Assembly (NCBI RefSeq): GCF_004379255.2
Contig: NC_056044.1
Span: 2,877,001 to 2,941,000 of the forward strand
Direction: 5' to 3'
Length of the DNA stretch: 64,000 nt
Origin: Salvia splendens
Taxonomy: Eukaryota; Streptophyta; Magnoliopsida; Lamiales; Lamiaceae
Shown here: piece after piece, positions 48,806 to 60,731 of the stretch
How positions within the stretch are numbered: position 1 is the first letter of the stretch
Layout: every line of letters starts with the position of its first letter
Made by a program: the position numbers and the translations under genes
Notes under the pieces: model-generated
Databases searched by the model: none
Told to the model about the DNA's origin: nothing
The model's input: only the letters and a program-made list of their open reading frames with translations

Positions 48806-49746
48806 GAGCTGTCCAGTTTTGTGAATTGGGATGGCTTTTCTCCAAATTAATTCTATCTTAACATGAATAATTAATTGTGGAATTTTTTATGACTATACCA
48901 AGACCATTTTTCTTTTTGTTGAACATGATCCACATATTTTCAATAAGCCCACATTGTATCATTTGCAGTATATGGAATTGTTTGGTGTCTGATTAAAATT
49001 CTTCATGTATGTCTGTTTTCCCATTTTATAAAAGTTAAAAGATGCTGATGTCTTTGTTAGTTTTCTTGAAAAGAACGATGACAGTAAAAGCTAGTGTGAT
49101 ATACTCCAAAATACAATTACTGCAAAAAACTGATTGGAGTTTGGCAGAGAAATGAGCTGTATTATACCCCAAAACACAACTACTCCAATTGAGTTTGGCA
49201 GAAAAATGTTTGAACACTTTAATGGCAAAACACAATTTAAAGAAATATTTTTAGTTTGTGTTTATTGTAATGACTCCAATCGTTATGTCTTGAATGCAAA
49301 CTTAAATGCATATTTAATTTTCAGCATTAATTTACTAACCGATAAGATTTATACATTAATATTAATTTAGTAACAAATCCATCTAACACAGTATGTTTAC
49401 CTAAAGAGTAATAAAAAATTATGGTTGAACAAAATTGTCAATTGGAAATATATATATATTTCAATCATTTTTTCTTTCAATCAATCTCTTACTTTATTAA
49501 TTGTGCATTAAAACTCGTATCGTTTCAATTGTTGTCTATATTTTTAGGAATGGATGCAGTACTTAAATTCAACTATGTCTGAAAATTCCTGGAGTTAATT
49601 AAGTAATTGCTGGGATATCCTGGCTCACACCAAGGAAAAATGGATCTTTATAAGCTGCATTTTCATAGTTTGTAGAGTAGTTAATATGTTTTCATAGTTT
49701 AATTCTGTCATGTATTTGTACAAGATACTTTTAATATTGCAAAATA

Positions 49747-50060
49747 CTCTCTCAGTCCCGCTTTAGGAGTCTTGGTTGAGTCGGGCACATGTTTTAAGAA
49801 AAAAGTGTTTAAGTGTGTAATAAATAAATATTGTAGTGGATGTTGAGATCCACTTTTAATTGGGACCCACTTTTAAATTTTTTTATTAATTATAGTGGAT
49901 GTTGGGATCTACTTTTAACATTTTTTATTAGTTGTAGTGGATGTTGGGACCCACTTTTAACACTTTGTAGGCATTTTTTATTAATTTATCCTAAACGGGA
50001 CTCCTAAAACGGGACACCCGAAATTGATCAACCGGGACTGCTAAAGCGGGACGGAGGGAG
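49747..50060. mobile_element. Stowaway MITE, 314 bp
   Basis: CTCTCTCAGTCCCGCTTTAG at the left and GCGGGACGGAGGGAG at the right are flanked by TA (49745-49746, 50061-50062). The interior repeats GTGGATGTTGGGA and CCCACTTTTAA. It is absent from copies A and B, so it is a copy-specific insertion. Confidence 0.92.
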
Positions 50061-51974
50061 TAGTACATCGGATCAAATTATGTGCCCTCTAGTGTTAAAA
50101 TTAACGTATAGAAAGACGTGGAAAAAAAATTAAAGTGGGGCAAGGTTGGTATACTGAATTTCAAATTGATTTATTCGTGTTTCATTTTAGCTATTGAATT
50201 ATATCTCCGAATATAGAAACATGTGGTTGTATAAATCCACTATACATACGTATAATATAGGGGTTTTTCTTTTTCACTTTATTTGCTTAATATCGTAACA
50301 TTATTTCAGAACTCTACAAAACAATTCATGTGATTTTAGTTAAGGGAATGTAGTGGTTTGTTTTATTATCATAATCAATAATTCTAGTGCACCACTTTTT
50401 CATTTTACAATGAAACTTAAAGTTCAAGAAAATCAACATTAACACACCTACACTTTTTAGTTTCGCATAGAAATGTTCTACTACTTCATATTGATAGATG
50501 TAGTCTTGTCTATTACTTTTTCTACTCAAATTTTTATTCTCATTTCTCATATAATTTCCTCTTCTCTCTTATTTTCTGTCCTTCGTATTCATTTCTCATG
50601 TTAGAATCGAATCGCTAACTTTTGATTCGTAGACGAACTGCATAACTGGTCAAACCGGTCCGATTTACAAAACTGGACTTTAGCAACACAGTAAATACTA
50701 AATAGTCTATATCTACAATGGCACACACATAGTAGAAAAGACCATTGGTAAAAAAAAATTAAGATTAAATTTCTAAATCATGATAAATATTGTCAGAAAA
50801 ATCACAAGAAAGTATACAACCATCTACAAATAATAGTACTACTCCAATAGAATTGAAACTACACTAGAAAGTGATACCCACTTTGGTGACCTAGGTATAC
50901 GCATCAAATGAAGGCTTGCTTATTATAGTAACGAATTAAATGAACCTTTTTTTATTTCTTAAGTATGCAGGCATAGATTTAAATATTTAAATGTGGTTTG
51001 TATTTTCATTGTTAATATGTGTGAATATTTTAAAATGATTCATAGATATAGTAAGCTAAAATTCAAATTACTTCATATAATCATATTCCGAAAGGGTAAA
51101 TTAAGGCATAAAATAAAAAAAAGACTGTATTTTCCATTCATTTTATTTGCGTGATGTCTTATTTTGATAGCATTAATTAAACTCCTACGAATTAGGTAAG
51201 ACTCATATAAGTAATTTCTATGCTAGCTTTTTATAAAAAAAAATTGATTATTTTTTCGGTGATAAAGACGCGCATATATATATTCATTAGAAAAAATAGG
51301 TATTTACTGCAACTATTATGGCATAAATTAACTAGGAGTGTCAGTGTGTCACGTCTACTTAACTTAACCAATGATGTTTGATTAGGACCTAAATTGATTA
51401 TAAATATTAAATAACATTAATGAGCATACGCATATAGTGTCTAATAAAATGCACATGATGGAACTTTCTTAGGTTCATGGCATATAAACATTGAAATCTC
51501 CACCTATTAATTCTCTTGTTATTTAAGACATCTTGTTGATGATCAATTTGAAATTCCTTATGCAGTCTCAGCAGCTGTATTCAAAATTTCATGTCAATGG
51601 AATTATGTATGTTTTGTTCTTGGACTAATAATTGTCCTACATGATATGATAATCATGTATTCTAAGTACATTGAAATTTGTGTTTTCCCATTTCATAAAA
51701 AAATTCTATTTAACAAACTACAATTAAACCCAATTAATATAATTATTACGGTGATTAGGTTTATAATTATTAGGCATGGGTGATTAGGTGAATATATATA
51801 TTGAGCAGGGCATGAGAATTTGGAGAATGAGGTATCCAAATGTGTAGTTTATCTCACTTTTAGTAAAGTTAGGTTTATAAGTACATTATTAGGCATGGGT
51901 TAACGAATTATAAGTAGGATGGCTAATGACCTATTTCTTGGTTCTAACAAAATCATCCCTTGTAGAAGAGTTGC

Positions 51975-52380
51975 TTCTAAATTACACTAAAAAACAAAGC
52001 TCAAAATCCTGACAGAAGTGTGACAACATTCAATAGCTCAACAACTAGCGACAGAATTAGTGACGAAAAAGTGTCAGTCAATAATTAGTGACAGATTTTC
52101 CGTCACTAATGCGAAGCAGTCACCTACGGTTTACGTCACTGTAAATTTAGTGACGGAAAAACCCGACACTATAACTTTTTACTGACAATTTATTAGTGAC
52201 GGATCTACTGAAACTTGATATGACATTAATTTGAAAAGTGAAGGAATTTCACTGTTTAGTGACTGAAATATCCGTCACTAATAGGCAAATTTTATGTAGC
52301 GAAATTCTCTGACTCCACCATTTTTTGAGTGGACCACTTTTTCATTTTTGAGTGAATACACCTATACTTTTTTGAGTTCA
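51975..52380. repeat. TTAGTGACGGA palindrome cluster, copy C
   Basis: Same inverted motif array as at 23319-23690 with several point changes (for example GTGACGGAAAAACCCGACAC). It starts after TTCTAAATTACACTAAA, the same point as in copy A. Confidence 0.75.
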
Positions 52381-52570
52381 AATTTTCATTTGATAATTTG
52401 CATCGGATCAATTTTTGTGTTCAAATTATTAGGCAGACATGTGACTGAATTTACGTAATATAATTTAAACATTTACCAATCTCAGACAAAAAACAAAAAG
52501 TACTACTTTATTTATGAAATTCTAAATTGGGAAATGAATTTTAAAAAATCTAACGAATTATTATGATGAC

Positions 52571-52840
52571 TGCTTCAAAGCTCTGTCTCTCATCCTCTCA
52601 TATCCCAACTATATATTCTTCTTAAATGCTATAGTGTATTCAATACAAACCTTTGAAAAACACAACTCTATTCACGCTCTCTTTTTCCAAAGCTTCTACC
52701 AAATCCAACCGAGTAAGAACTTCCTTACCCCTTCTTTTAATTATTCTTATTCCATCAATTTTTGTTGAAGTCATTTGTTTTACAATTAACACTGAATTGT
52801 AGTGACGTGGTTGGTGGTAGAAATCTTCTGTAGAATTAAA
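52571..52840 (+). promoter_or_regulatory. orphan PAE promoter and 5' UTR
   Basis: TATCCCAACTATATATTCTT, the leader and the donor (CCGA|GTAAG near 52711) match the upstream region of PAE-1. After GTAGAATTAAA at about 52840 the sequence jumps to TAACATAAATGAGCTCGACA, part of the flank block, so no coding exon follows. Confidence 0.75.
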
Positions 52841-53744
52841 TAACATAAATGAGCTCGACATTCAGTATTGAAAGCATACGCACATGATGATGCACATGAT
52901 GGAACTTTCTTGGGTTCATGGCATATAAACATTGAAATCTCCACCTATTAATTCTCATGTTATTTAAGACATCTTGTTGATGATCAATTTGAAATTCCTT
53001 ATGCAGTCTTAGCAGCTGTATTCAAAATTTCATGTCAATGGAATTATGTGTGTTTTGTTCTTGGACTAATAATTGTCCTACATGATATGATAATCATGTA
53101 TTACTATAATACTTTTACTTGAAAATATTATCTATTTATTTCTTTCTTTATCCATCAATTCTACAATACTAGTTCAATCTTATCTACAATAATTGTCCTA
53201 CATGATATGATACTAAGAATACATAGATGCTTATATGTAATGTACTTACATAACCGCATATTCATCTTTGGATTAAAATCCTACTAATTCGAAATTTGCA
53301 ACTGTAATTTCTCAATTTTTTCATGTTTCTGCTTTCACGTTAATTATTCCTACTCTTCTCTATACATGTATACAACAGAATTAGATTAGGTGGCAAAAAT
53401 TGATGGATATATGATGATTATTATTATTATCGGAATAAGCAGTCATAGCTTTGATCTAGAAGTGAAGGTCCAAACTACACACAGCACTTGAATGAAGGCA
53501 AATTTTATGTTGCGAAATTCTCTCACTCCATTTTTTGAGTGGACCACTTTTTCATTTTTGAGTGTATACTTTATTTGTGTTCAAATTATTAGGCAGACAT
53601 GTGACATGTCTGAATTTACGTAAATATTTACCAATCTCAGACAAAAAACAAAAAGTACTACTTTATTTGTGAAATTCTAAATTGGGAAATGAATCTTAAA
53701 AAAATCTAGTGAATTATTATGATGACTGCTTCAAAGCTCTCTCT
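52841..53744. repeat. second, rearranged copy of the flank block end
   Basis: 52841-53105 repeats 51411-51665 (ATGGCATATAAACATTGAAA, ATTTAAGACATCTTGTTGAT). A unique AT-rich stretch follows, then 53500-53745 repeats the end of the block (GGCAAATTTTATGTTGCGAA, AAAAAGTACTACTTTATTTG). The result is a local tandem duplication that left the orphan PAE promoter between its two parts. Confidence 0.7.
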
Positions 53745-54085
53745 CTCTCATCCTCTCATATCCCAACTATATATTCTTCTTAAATGCTACAGTGTATTCA
53801 ATAAAAACCTTTGAAAAAACCAACTCTATTCACGCTCTTTTCTTCCAAAGCTTCTATCAAATCCAACAGAGTAAGAACTTCCTTTCCCCTTCTTTTAATT
53901 ATTCTTATTCCATCAATTTTGTTCTTCAATTGAAGTCATTTGTTTGATAATTAACACTGGATTGTAGTGACGTGGTTGGTGGTAGAAATCTTCGGTAGAA
54001 TTAAAATTGTTTGTAAATGAGCATTTCAACTTGTACTAATCTATATTTTTTTTTTTGTTTTGTATGTGAAGTGGGTAAAAATACG
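53745..54085 (+). promoter_or_regulatory. PAE-2 promoter, 5' UTR exon and leader intron
   Basis: TATA-like CCAACTATATATTCTTC at about 53763-53779; the leader ends at donor AACAGA|GTAAG (GT at 53871) and the acceptor TGTGAAG is at 54065-54071. An upstream ATG at 54017 is in frame but lies in the leader intron by comparison with PAE-1. Confidence 0.65.
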
Positions 54086-55477
54086 ATGATCGCTTGCTTC
54101 ATCATGCTCTTGTGTACACTTGAAGTCATCTGCGTAGAGCACGTCAAATACACTTTGCTACACTCGGCTGTTCCAAAAGGAGCAGGTAATTACACATATA
54201 TTTTGTAAATATTATCATAATAATTACTCCTTAATTAAATTACTGCTATTGTTTAGTCTGTCTGGATGGAACTCCACCAGCATATGCCTACACTGAGGGA
54301 TGTGGAGATGGATCTACAAACTGGCTCGTTTACTTGGAGGTATTTAAATCTTTCTTTAATTAGTAATTTTACATTATGTTTTAATTAAGTATGAAGTTTA
54401 TGATATGTTGTGTTGATTTGAAATTCCTATAGTATCAAAAGCCCATATACATTTTCTCACTTCTCAAACCCACACAAAATAGGCTTTTCTTAGAGACTTA
54501 AAGTTATTCTCAAATTTTGGATGCTATTTTCAGGGCAATTGCATCTTTGATTTCATGATTCTGGTTGTTAACTGATGGAGTATAATTTATGTCTAACTTA
54601 AATATTACTCATATAGTGTATAAACAATATAACTATTGTTAATTTGTTTCATAAAAAGTATTTTGAGCATGTGTATAACGAAATTTATTCAAATTAAAAG
54701 AGAAATTTGGTTTTGTCATGTTAGGGAGGTGCATGGTGTGATTTAGAGGTAGAGACATGTCAATATAGGTCAACAACCTATTTTGGAAGCACTTACAATA
54801 AGTTTCCTTATAACGGGATAGAATTCAAAGCAATACTTGAATCAGATTGTCAATTGAATCCCGGTAAGTCTACAAATCAATTATATTAATTATAATTTAA
54901 CCTTAAGTTAACTATGTTTTTTGTTTTTTTATTATTTTTAGATTTCTACAATTGGCATAAAGTTTATGTTCACTACTGTGATGGCTCGTTGTTTATGTCG
55001 GACGTCGACCAAGTTGATCCCGTAAGACCAATTTTAATTTCATAAATAAATAATTTATTTTGATGTAATTGATAAAATTGAGATAAAAATACTTATATAT
55101 ATATAGGATTGTGATCAAGGTAGAACCATTCTTAAACGTAGAACCATTCTTAAACGTAGAACGAATGCCAAACGGAGGTCGTTAGATCTTTTAATCCAAT
55201 GGTGTTGATTTGCACAACAACTTCTCATTACAACCAAAACTATTATTAATGGGTGAATGCAGATAAGTGAAAAAATAAATCATGCATGGACTCTTCTTCG
55301 TTTCATTCATTCTTCCATCAACATGTGAGTTTTTTCACATGTTGAGTCCGGAATGTCGTGAAAACATAGTCTAATATGTATGATTTTTAATCTTGACCGT
55401 CATGTTTTCCTCATCCTATGAATAAAATATGTAGAGTTCTAGGTTCTACACTTAAGAATGGTTCTATCTTTAACGCA

Positions 55478-55527
<50 letters not shown>

Positions 55528-56991
55528 CTTAAAATTGGTTCAGACTAACAACCTCACATTCCGAGGTGGGAGGATCTATAATGTTGTAATGGAGGAGCTG
55601 CTTGGCAAAGGAATGAGAAATGCCCACAATGTACATATCTGTGCCTTAAATCTATTATCACTATATTTGTATAATTATATATTCAGTATCATATATATTC
55701 ATGATTTTAATTATTTGTAGGCTATCTTGGCTGGTTCTTCAGCAGGTGGATTGAGCACAATCCTACATTGTGATAGATTCCGAGCCCTGTTTCCGAATAC
55801 CACAAGAGTCAAGTGTATATCGGATAGTGGTTTTTTTATACGAGGGTAAATTCAAATTTAAACTCATTTCTGATATACTCATATACGCAATACTGATAGA
55901 TTACATACCTAATTAATTTCCTAACAGGGAAGGTGAATTGGCAAAACAATCAGAAAGCCATTTTGCTCAAGTCATTGCAGCAAATGTATTATTCTAATTC
56001 TTACTATTTAATTAGCAATTAAGTTTTCATATAAGTACAATAAATTAATTTGTTCTGTTTTTTTTTTGCACAGGGACTTAGACAATTACTGCCTAGATCA
56101 TGCACGTCTAAGAGGGACCCCAATTTGGTGAGATTATTATATTTTGTTTAAATAATTTTCCTTTATACAGTAAGTAATACACAATGATAATCACATTTTA
56201 ATGAAATTAATTTTTAGTGTCTCTTCGCTGAGTATTTGGTTGAAGATGTTGCCACTCCACTCTTTATACTTGAAGCAGCTTTTGATAAATACCAGGTAAA
56301 ATATAAGAGGAGTTTATATCGTTCACTCAATAATACATTTGCATGCATCATATTGTTGTATGAAGTTAGCTATTATTTATATTATTATCATTTCTTGATG
56401 GACCTTGCTTGCCATTTAGCTTAAGCACACATTTTTTATTTATTTATCTATATTCAATTTAACATGTTGCAGATTGAACACAACTTCATATTAACTGTTC
56501 CTGGTCTGGATCCAATGCTATGGAAAAATTGTTCAAAAAGCCTGGAACAGTGCAATGCTACACAAATAGGAATCATAAAGGGTAATTTTAACTAAATTGT
56601 TTTTCATTATGAAATTGTGAAATCAAATGTTAATTTCTCATTATTGGCATTCATATTTTCAGATTTTGGACCTATTTTCAAGAAGACATTAATGAAGCTC
56701 GGTAACTCTTCGAGCAGGGGGGTATTTTTGGATTCGTGCTATCTTCATTATCATTTCTATTCAACATATAATTGGATATCCACACCAGTACTTCACAACA
56801 AAGTAAGAGTATTACTCGATATATATATATAGTATTTTGATGTGATAAGTCTTGTTATATTAATACACTAATAATAATCATTTGGTGTGATGCAGACCAT
56901 ACAAAAAGCTATTGGTGATTGGTTCTATGATCGAAGTACATTTCAAGAGATAGATAATCCTTTATATCCACAAAATTGTTATCGTAAATAG
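54086..56991 (+). CDS. pectin acetylesterase PAE-2 (CE13)
   Basis: Twelve exons with the same phases as PAE-1: 54086-54185, 54257-54339, 54725-54863, 54942-55021, 55544-55630, 55721-55845, 55928-55985, 56074-56127, 56218-56295, 56473-56581, 56663-56802, 56896-56991; 382 aa, no stop or frameshift seen. Signal peptide [18 protein letters not shown]; catalytic candidates Ser170 (GSSAG), Asp265 (AAFDKYQ) and His333 (SCYLH). It is very close to PAE-1 except in exon 3: after [12 protein letters not shown] the middle part ([20 protein letters not shown]) differs strongly from the PAE-1 counterpart, although the exons on either side are nearly identical. Introns 2 and 4 are enlarged by insertions. 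A broken SCRP gene follows 268 bp downstream. Confidence 0.88.
54401..54690. other. insertion in PAE-2 intron 2
   Basis: About 280 bp absent from PAE-1. It begins near ATATGTTGTGTTGATTTGAA, a phrase also found in the flank blocks at about 30795 and 47476, and contains CATTTTCTCACTTCTCAAAC, related to DNA upstream of the truncated NDUFAF6 copy. It appears to be captured flank DNA, with no coding content. Confidence 0.55.
55106..55482. mobile_element. TIR MITE in PAE-2 intron 4
   Basis: The left end AGGATTGTGATCAAGGTAGA and the right end, which reads inward as AGGGTTGCGTTAAAGATAGA, are imperfect inverted repeats of about 40 bases. Both contain AGAACCATTCTTAA. It split the (TA)n run of the intron, so the TA target is not unique. 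Length about 377 bp, no protein; superfamily not assigned. The left arm contains a short internal duplication (CTTAAACGTAGAACCATT). Confidence 0.8.
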
Positions 56992-57039
56992 TTGGATGGT
57001 CTTATTATTTATTACAATATTATGTGTATGGTTTAAAGT

Positions 57040-57259
57040 ATTATTTTTAGTGTGTGTTAGTTGTAACGATTCAAATCATTTTGTCTTGACTACTAGCACA
57101 ATTAAATGCATATTTAATTTTTCAACATTAGTAACAGATAAAAATTTATGTTCCAACATTAGTTTAGTAACCGAGCCATCTAAAACAGTGTATCTATATA
57201 AAGACTAATAAAAAAGTATAGTTGAACAGAACAAAAATTGTGAAAAGAAAAAATTGATA
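57040..57259 (+). promoter_or_regulatory. SCRP-4 promoter and leader
   Basis: Same block as upstream of SCRP-3, including AAATGCATATTTAATTTTTC and a TATA box TATATAAA at 57195-57202. Confidence 0.65.
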
Positions 57260-57638
57260 ATGAAGTTGAAATCCATAATCAAGATGGTGACATTCCTTGT
57301 AATATTCCTTGTAATATTCCTATGTGCTGATTGCTATTCCATTGTGCCCCTATGTGCTGATTGCCATCCCATTGTGCCCCCATATACCCCGCCAACACCT
57401 GATTGCTATAAAAATGCCTAAGTATTGTGTTGATGAGGTTCATGAGGCCATATGTGCCAGACCAGATGCTCCATACGAAGAAACAATAGCTCCATGTGGC
57501 TCTACACTTACTCTTTATGTTGCTAGTGATTGTTTGTTTACCGTAATGGCTATCGATGTTGGAAATAGTTGTAACTTGACCCACAAAGAAGCACAAAGTA
57601 TGGCAAGTGGAATTTGGAGCTATGTCTATGGAGGATAA
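57260..57638 (+). pseudogene. SCRP-4, frameshifted
   Basis: The frame starts MKLKSIIKMVTFLVIFLVIF with a signal peptide lengthened by a duplicated FLVI unit, followed by a duplicated VPLCADC/PIVP linker. In the DCYKNLPK region two bases (CT of the AAC TTG codons) are missing, so the first frame stops at 57419-57421 after 53 aa. The remainder of the core is still open in another frame from 57414 (PKYCVDEVHEAIC... to VYGG). Apart from this lesion the copy looks young, and promoter and TATA are retained. Confidence 0.85.
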
Positions 57639-60116
57639 GGTGTAAATGGCATGACTCTTTGAAATCTCTTTGGGTATTATTAATAAATAAACACTAATCA
57701 TCTTAATTTACTTTATTGTTTGATGGATACTTAAATTTTCGCTTCTTTTGATCTAGTGCTAATTATCGTGAGTGTTTTTTTCATTTTTGGTATGTTACCC
57801 TTCTTCTACGAGAAAAACATTCTGATTTCTCGTGAGTTAATATTCTTTGAAAAGTATATTCGTGACATTATAGTAATTGTAATCTACACTAGAACATTGA
57901 GGGATTATAATTAGTTTGACTTTTTGTCTCGTGAAATATTATGTGTATGGTTGTTATTACAATTCCTGACATATCTTATAAGGTTTATTCGACTACACAA
58001 ATATTTATTTAAAGTCCAATGTTCAAATGCGAGGCTTTCATATATACTACCTTCGTCCTAAAAAAAAGACTAGTTTTACCATTTTGAGTTTTCCCCAAAA
58101 ATTATAACAAAACCTAAATATGAAATGTTTTTAACCAATTACACACCACCGATAATGTATATCACATAATCTACTATCACTACTTTCACTACATTTTCTC
58201 CCTCGCTCTCTTACTTATTCTCATTTCTATCTTATTTTACTAATTGCATATTAAAATATGTATCATTTACAAATTTGTCTATTTTTTGATGACATAGTAT
58301 AATACTTCGTCACTTTATGATGTGAATATGAAATAGGGGTTGAATGAAATATAACATCATTTTATATATCTCATCGACGTTTTTATAATATTTGGGTAAT
58401 TTGTACTTCTCTTTGAAATTTTATTTTGACCCCAAACAACATTTCGATACACATAGTAGGTGTTCGATGAAATAGAAATGTATTTCAAATGAAAGTATTT
58501 AATTTATTATTTTCAAGTAATGAAATTTTAGCAATTTTATTGAATAATTTCGTGATTGTGATAGTATTATTTTGTTTCATCTTTGTTCAGAACAAATTCA
58601 GTTCTGCATAAGCATGGAACTAATCATATACTTCATTAGTATGCAATGATTAAGGAACAAACTTTGAGTTCTCTTAACGTGGATGAATTATTAAAAATTG
58701 GTTTTTATGCATATATTGCCAATGTACATGTCACGACCACAACTCCCTAATGATAGTGACAGTGGCGGACGCAGAAATAAATTTTGGCAGGGGCTTCACT
58801 AAAAATTTTCATACTCCATCCGTCCCCTAAAAATAGAAATTTTTTTGGTTTTTTGTCAGTCCCCTAAAAATAGAAACTTTCCATTTTAGGAAATTTTTTT
58901 TCTCTCATTAAGGATCCATTTTCCACTAACACATTTTATTTTTATTCATTTCTTATTTTACCAATTTTGCATTAAAATTCGAGCAGGTGAACAATGGGAC
59001 ATTTATTTATGGATGAATATAATTTTATATTAACAAAAAGAAAAATAAAATTGTTGTGTTTGTTTTGCTAAAGCAATAAGTATCTAATATAACATAAAAA
59101 AAAGCATAATTATCTCGTAAATTTTAAAATTTGAATATAAATATATGAACTTTTGATTTTTATAACTTTTCTCCTAGATCTAAAATCAAAACATAGGTGG
59201 CAAATTAAAGCTTATGTGGCAATCAAAACTACACAAATATGTTTATATTAATTAAAAATATGAATTTGAATTTGTGAACTATGACAAAAGAAAAGGAAAA
59301 AACTGACCTGGCCTAACCCATTAAAGTGGTAAAGAAGACAAGTTACAATTCTCGTTTGAAATTTGTGGGAGAAAAATTCAATATATTTTTATTCCACCGT
59401 TTGGAATAAATTTAAATGGAGTGTGGCTGTATAAGGGAAAAACTTTTTTAGTTTTGGGTAAATTACGTTGTTCAATAGAAAAATGTTTCTTGCAAATTTA
59501 GGAAACAATTTTTAAAGTTTTATTATTATAAGTAAGATCATTAAAATGTAGTTACACTTGCAAGATCGTGCCACCGTTTAACTAGGGAATAGGGATTCAC
59601 TTTTTCAATATTATTATCATATTGTATTCATTTAAGTTTAACAGCTTTTATTTATTTCTATCTTCTTCTTCCCATTATATGCGGTTGCCATGGTTCCAAA
59701 ACGTTTTCTCGGTGATTTTATTTTTTCAGCCCCTCCTTCCCATTAAATCTTCTTCCCATTAAACCCCAAAGATATTAGCTTGGGAAGGGCTTAAGATAAT
59801 TTCTAAAAAAGTTGAAATTTTTTATAGTATAAATTTATTATAAAAAAAAAAGTTTGGGAGGGGCTTAAGCCCCTCACCCCCTCCACTTGTGTCCGCCACT
59901 GGATAGTGAGCGCAGCTATAACGTGGCTAACATAGTCTCAAATGGAAAGGATCAACATAAGGGATAAGTCAAACTCAAAACATTAATTCTGAAGGCGAAA
60001 TTGTACATAGTCAAAATAAAATCAGAGTATAATGATTGGGTTCATAATTCCTAGTACATAATCCTATTGCAGCGGAAGAGTCCAATACAAAATAGTACGC
60101 ATGAAGACATACTATT
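57639..60116. repeat. SCRP-4 3' flank block with insertions
   Basis: Collinear with 37057-38670. It holds a Stowaway-like MITE (about 58045-58300) and the hAT element (58760-59901), then returns to shared sequence (GAGCGCAGCTATAACGTGGC) as far as CATACTATTTTGGGCTACC, where SCRP-5 begins abruptly. Confidence 0.8.
58760..59901. mobile_element. hAT-type non-autonomous transposon, 1.14 kb
   Basis: CAGTGGCGGACGCAG at the left and GTGTCCGCCACTG at the right are inverted. A perfect 8-bp target duplication GATAGTGA flanks it (58752-58759, 59902-59909). The paralogous flank at about 38440 is the empty site (CCTAGTGATAGTGAGCGCAA). No transposase is encoded. A Stowaway-like end (TACTCCATCCGTCCCCTAAA) at about 58811 suggests a nested insertion. 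Confidence 0.95.
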
Positions 60117-60494
60117 TTGGGCTACCCATATACCCCGCCAACACCCGATTGCTATAAAAACTTGCCTAAATATTGTTTTGATGTGGCTCATGAAGCCATA
60201 TGTGCAGGACCAAATGCTCAGTATGAAGAAACGATAGATCCATGTAGCTCTACACTTACTCTTTATGTTCCTGGTTATTGTTTCTTCAACGTAATGGCTA
60301 TCGATGTTGGAAATAGTTGTAACTTGACCCGCAAAGAAGCACAAGGTATGGCAAGTGCAATTTGGAGATATGTCTATGATGGACCTGGAGATACATTACT
60401 GCTCTGCACCACCATACTTTTACTATCTAAATACGGTGTAAATGGCATGACTCATTCAAATCTATTTTCAAATACGGTTGGGTATTACTACTAA
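60117..60494 (+). pseudogene. SCRP-5, promoter-less and without signal peptide
   Basis: The family core YPYTPPTPDCYKNLPKYCFD through DCxFFNVMAIDVGNSCNLTR is open (here the fifth cysteine sits in GYCFFNV), but it begins at a join with the flank block. There is no ATG, signal peptide or promoter. The normal stop (GGA ... TAA) has changed to TTA, so the frame runs on for about 28 codons through former 3' UTR to 60494. Six core cysteines remain. Best regarded as a relic. Confidence 0.8.
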
Positions 60495-60731
60495 ATTAAT
60501 AAATGAACACTAATCATCTTAATTTACTTTATTGCTTGATGGATACTTAAATTTTCGGTTCTTTTAATTTGATCTAGTGTTATGTTACCCTTTCTAACCC
60601 TTCTTCTTACATATATCCATTCTGATTTCTCGTTCGTTAATATTATTTGTAAACTATATTCGTGACATTGATATTTGAGACTACACAAATATTTATTTCA
60701 AGTCCAATATTCATATTTGAGGCTTTGATAT

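Larger units (their letters stand above)
48806..52570. repeat. paralogous flank block, copy C
   Basis: The fullest and least interrupted copy of the block: NDUFAF6 3' flank, orphan SCRP promoter (49250-49455), Stowaway half, and all landmarks to GGGAAATGAATTTTAAAAAAT at 52531. It serves as the empty-site reference for insertions in copy A. Its own insertion is the Stowaway at 49747. Confidence 0.88.

Noticed and set aside
54017..54085. Upstream in-frame ATG extending PAE-2 by 23 codons
   Set aside because: In PAE-1 the matching stretch is interrupted by a stop and lies in the leader intron. The acceptor TGTGAAG and the signal peptide both favour the ATG at 54086.
57279..57701. 140-codon minus-strand frame over SCRP-4
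   Set aside because: Antisense shadow of the SCRP-4 core and repeated linker; the same happens over SCRP-5 at 60051-60344.
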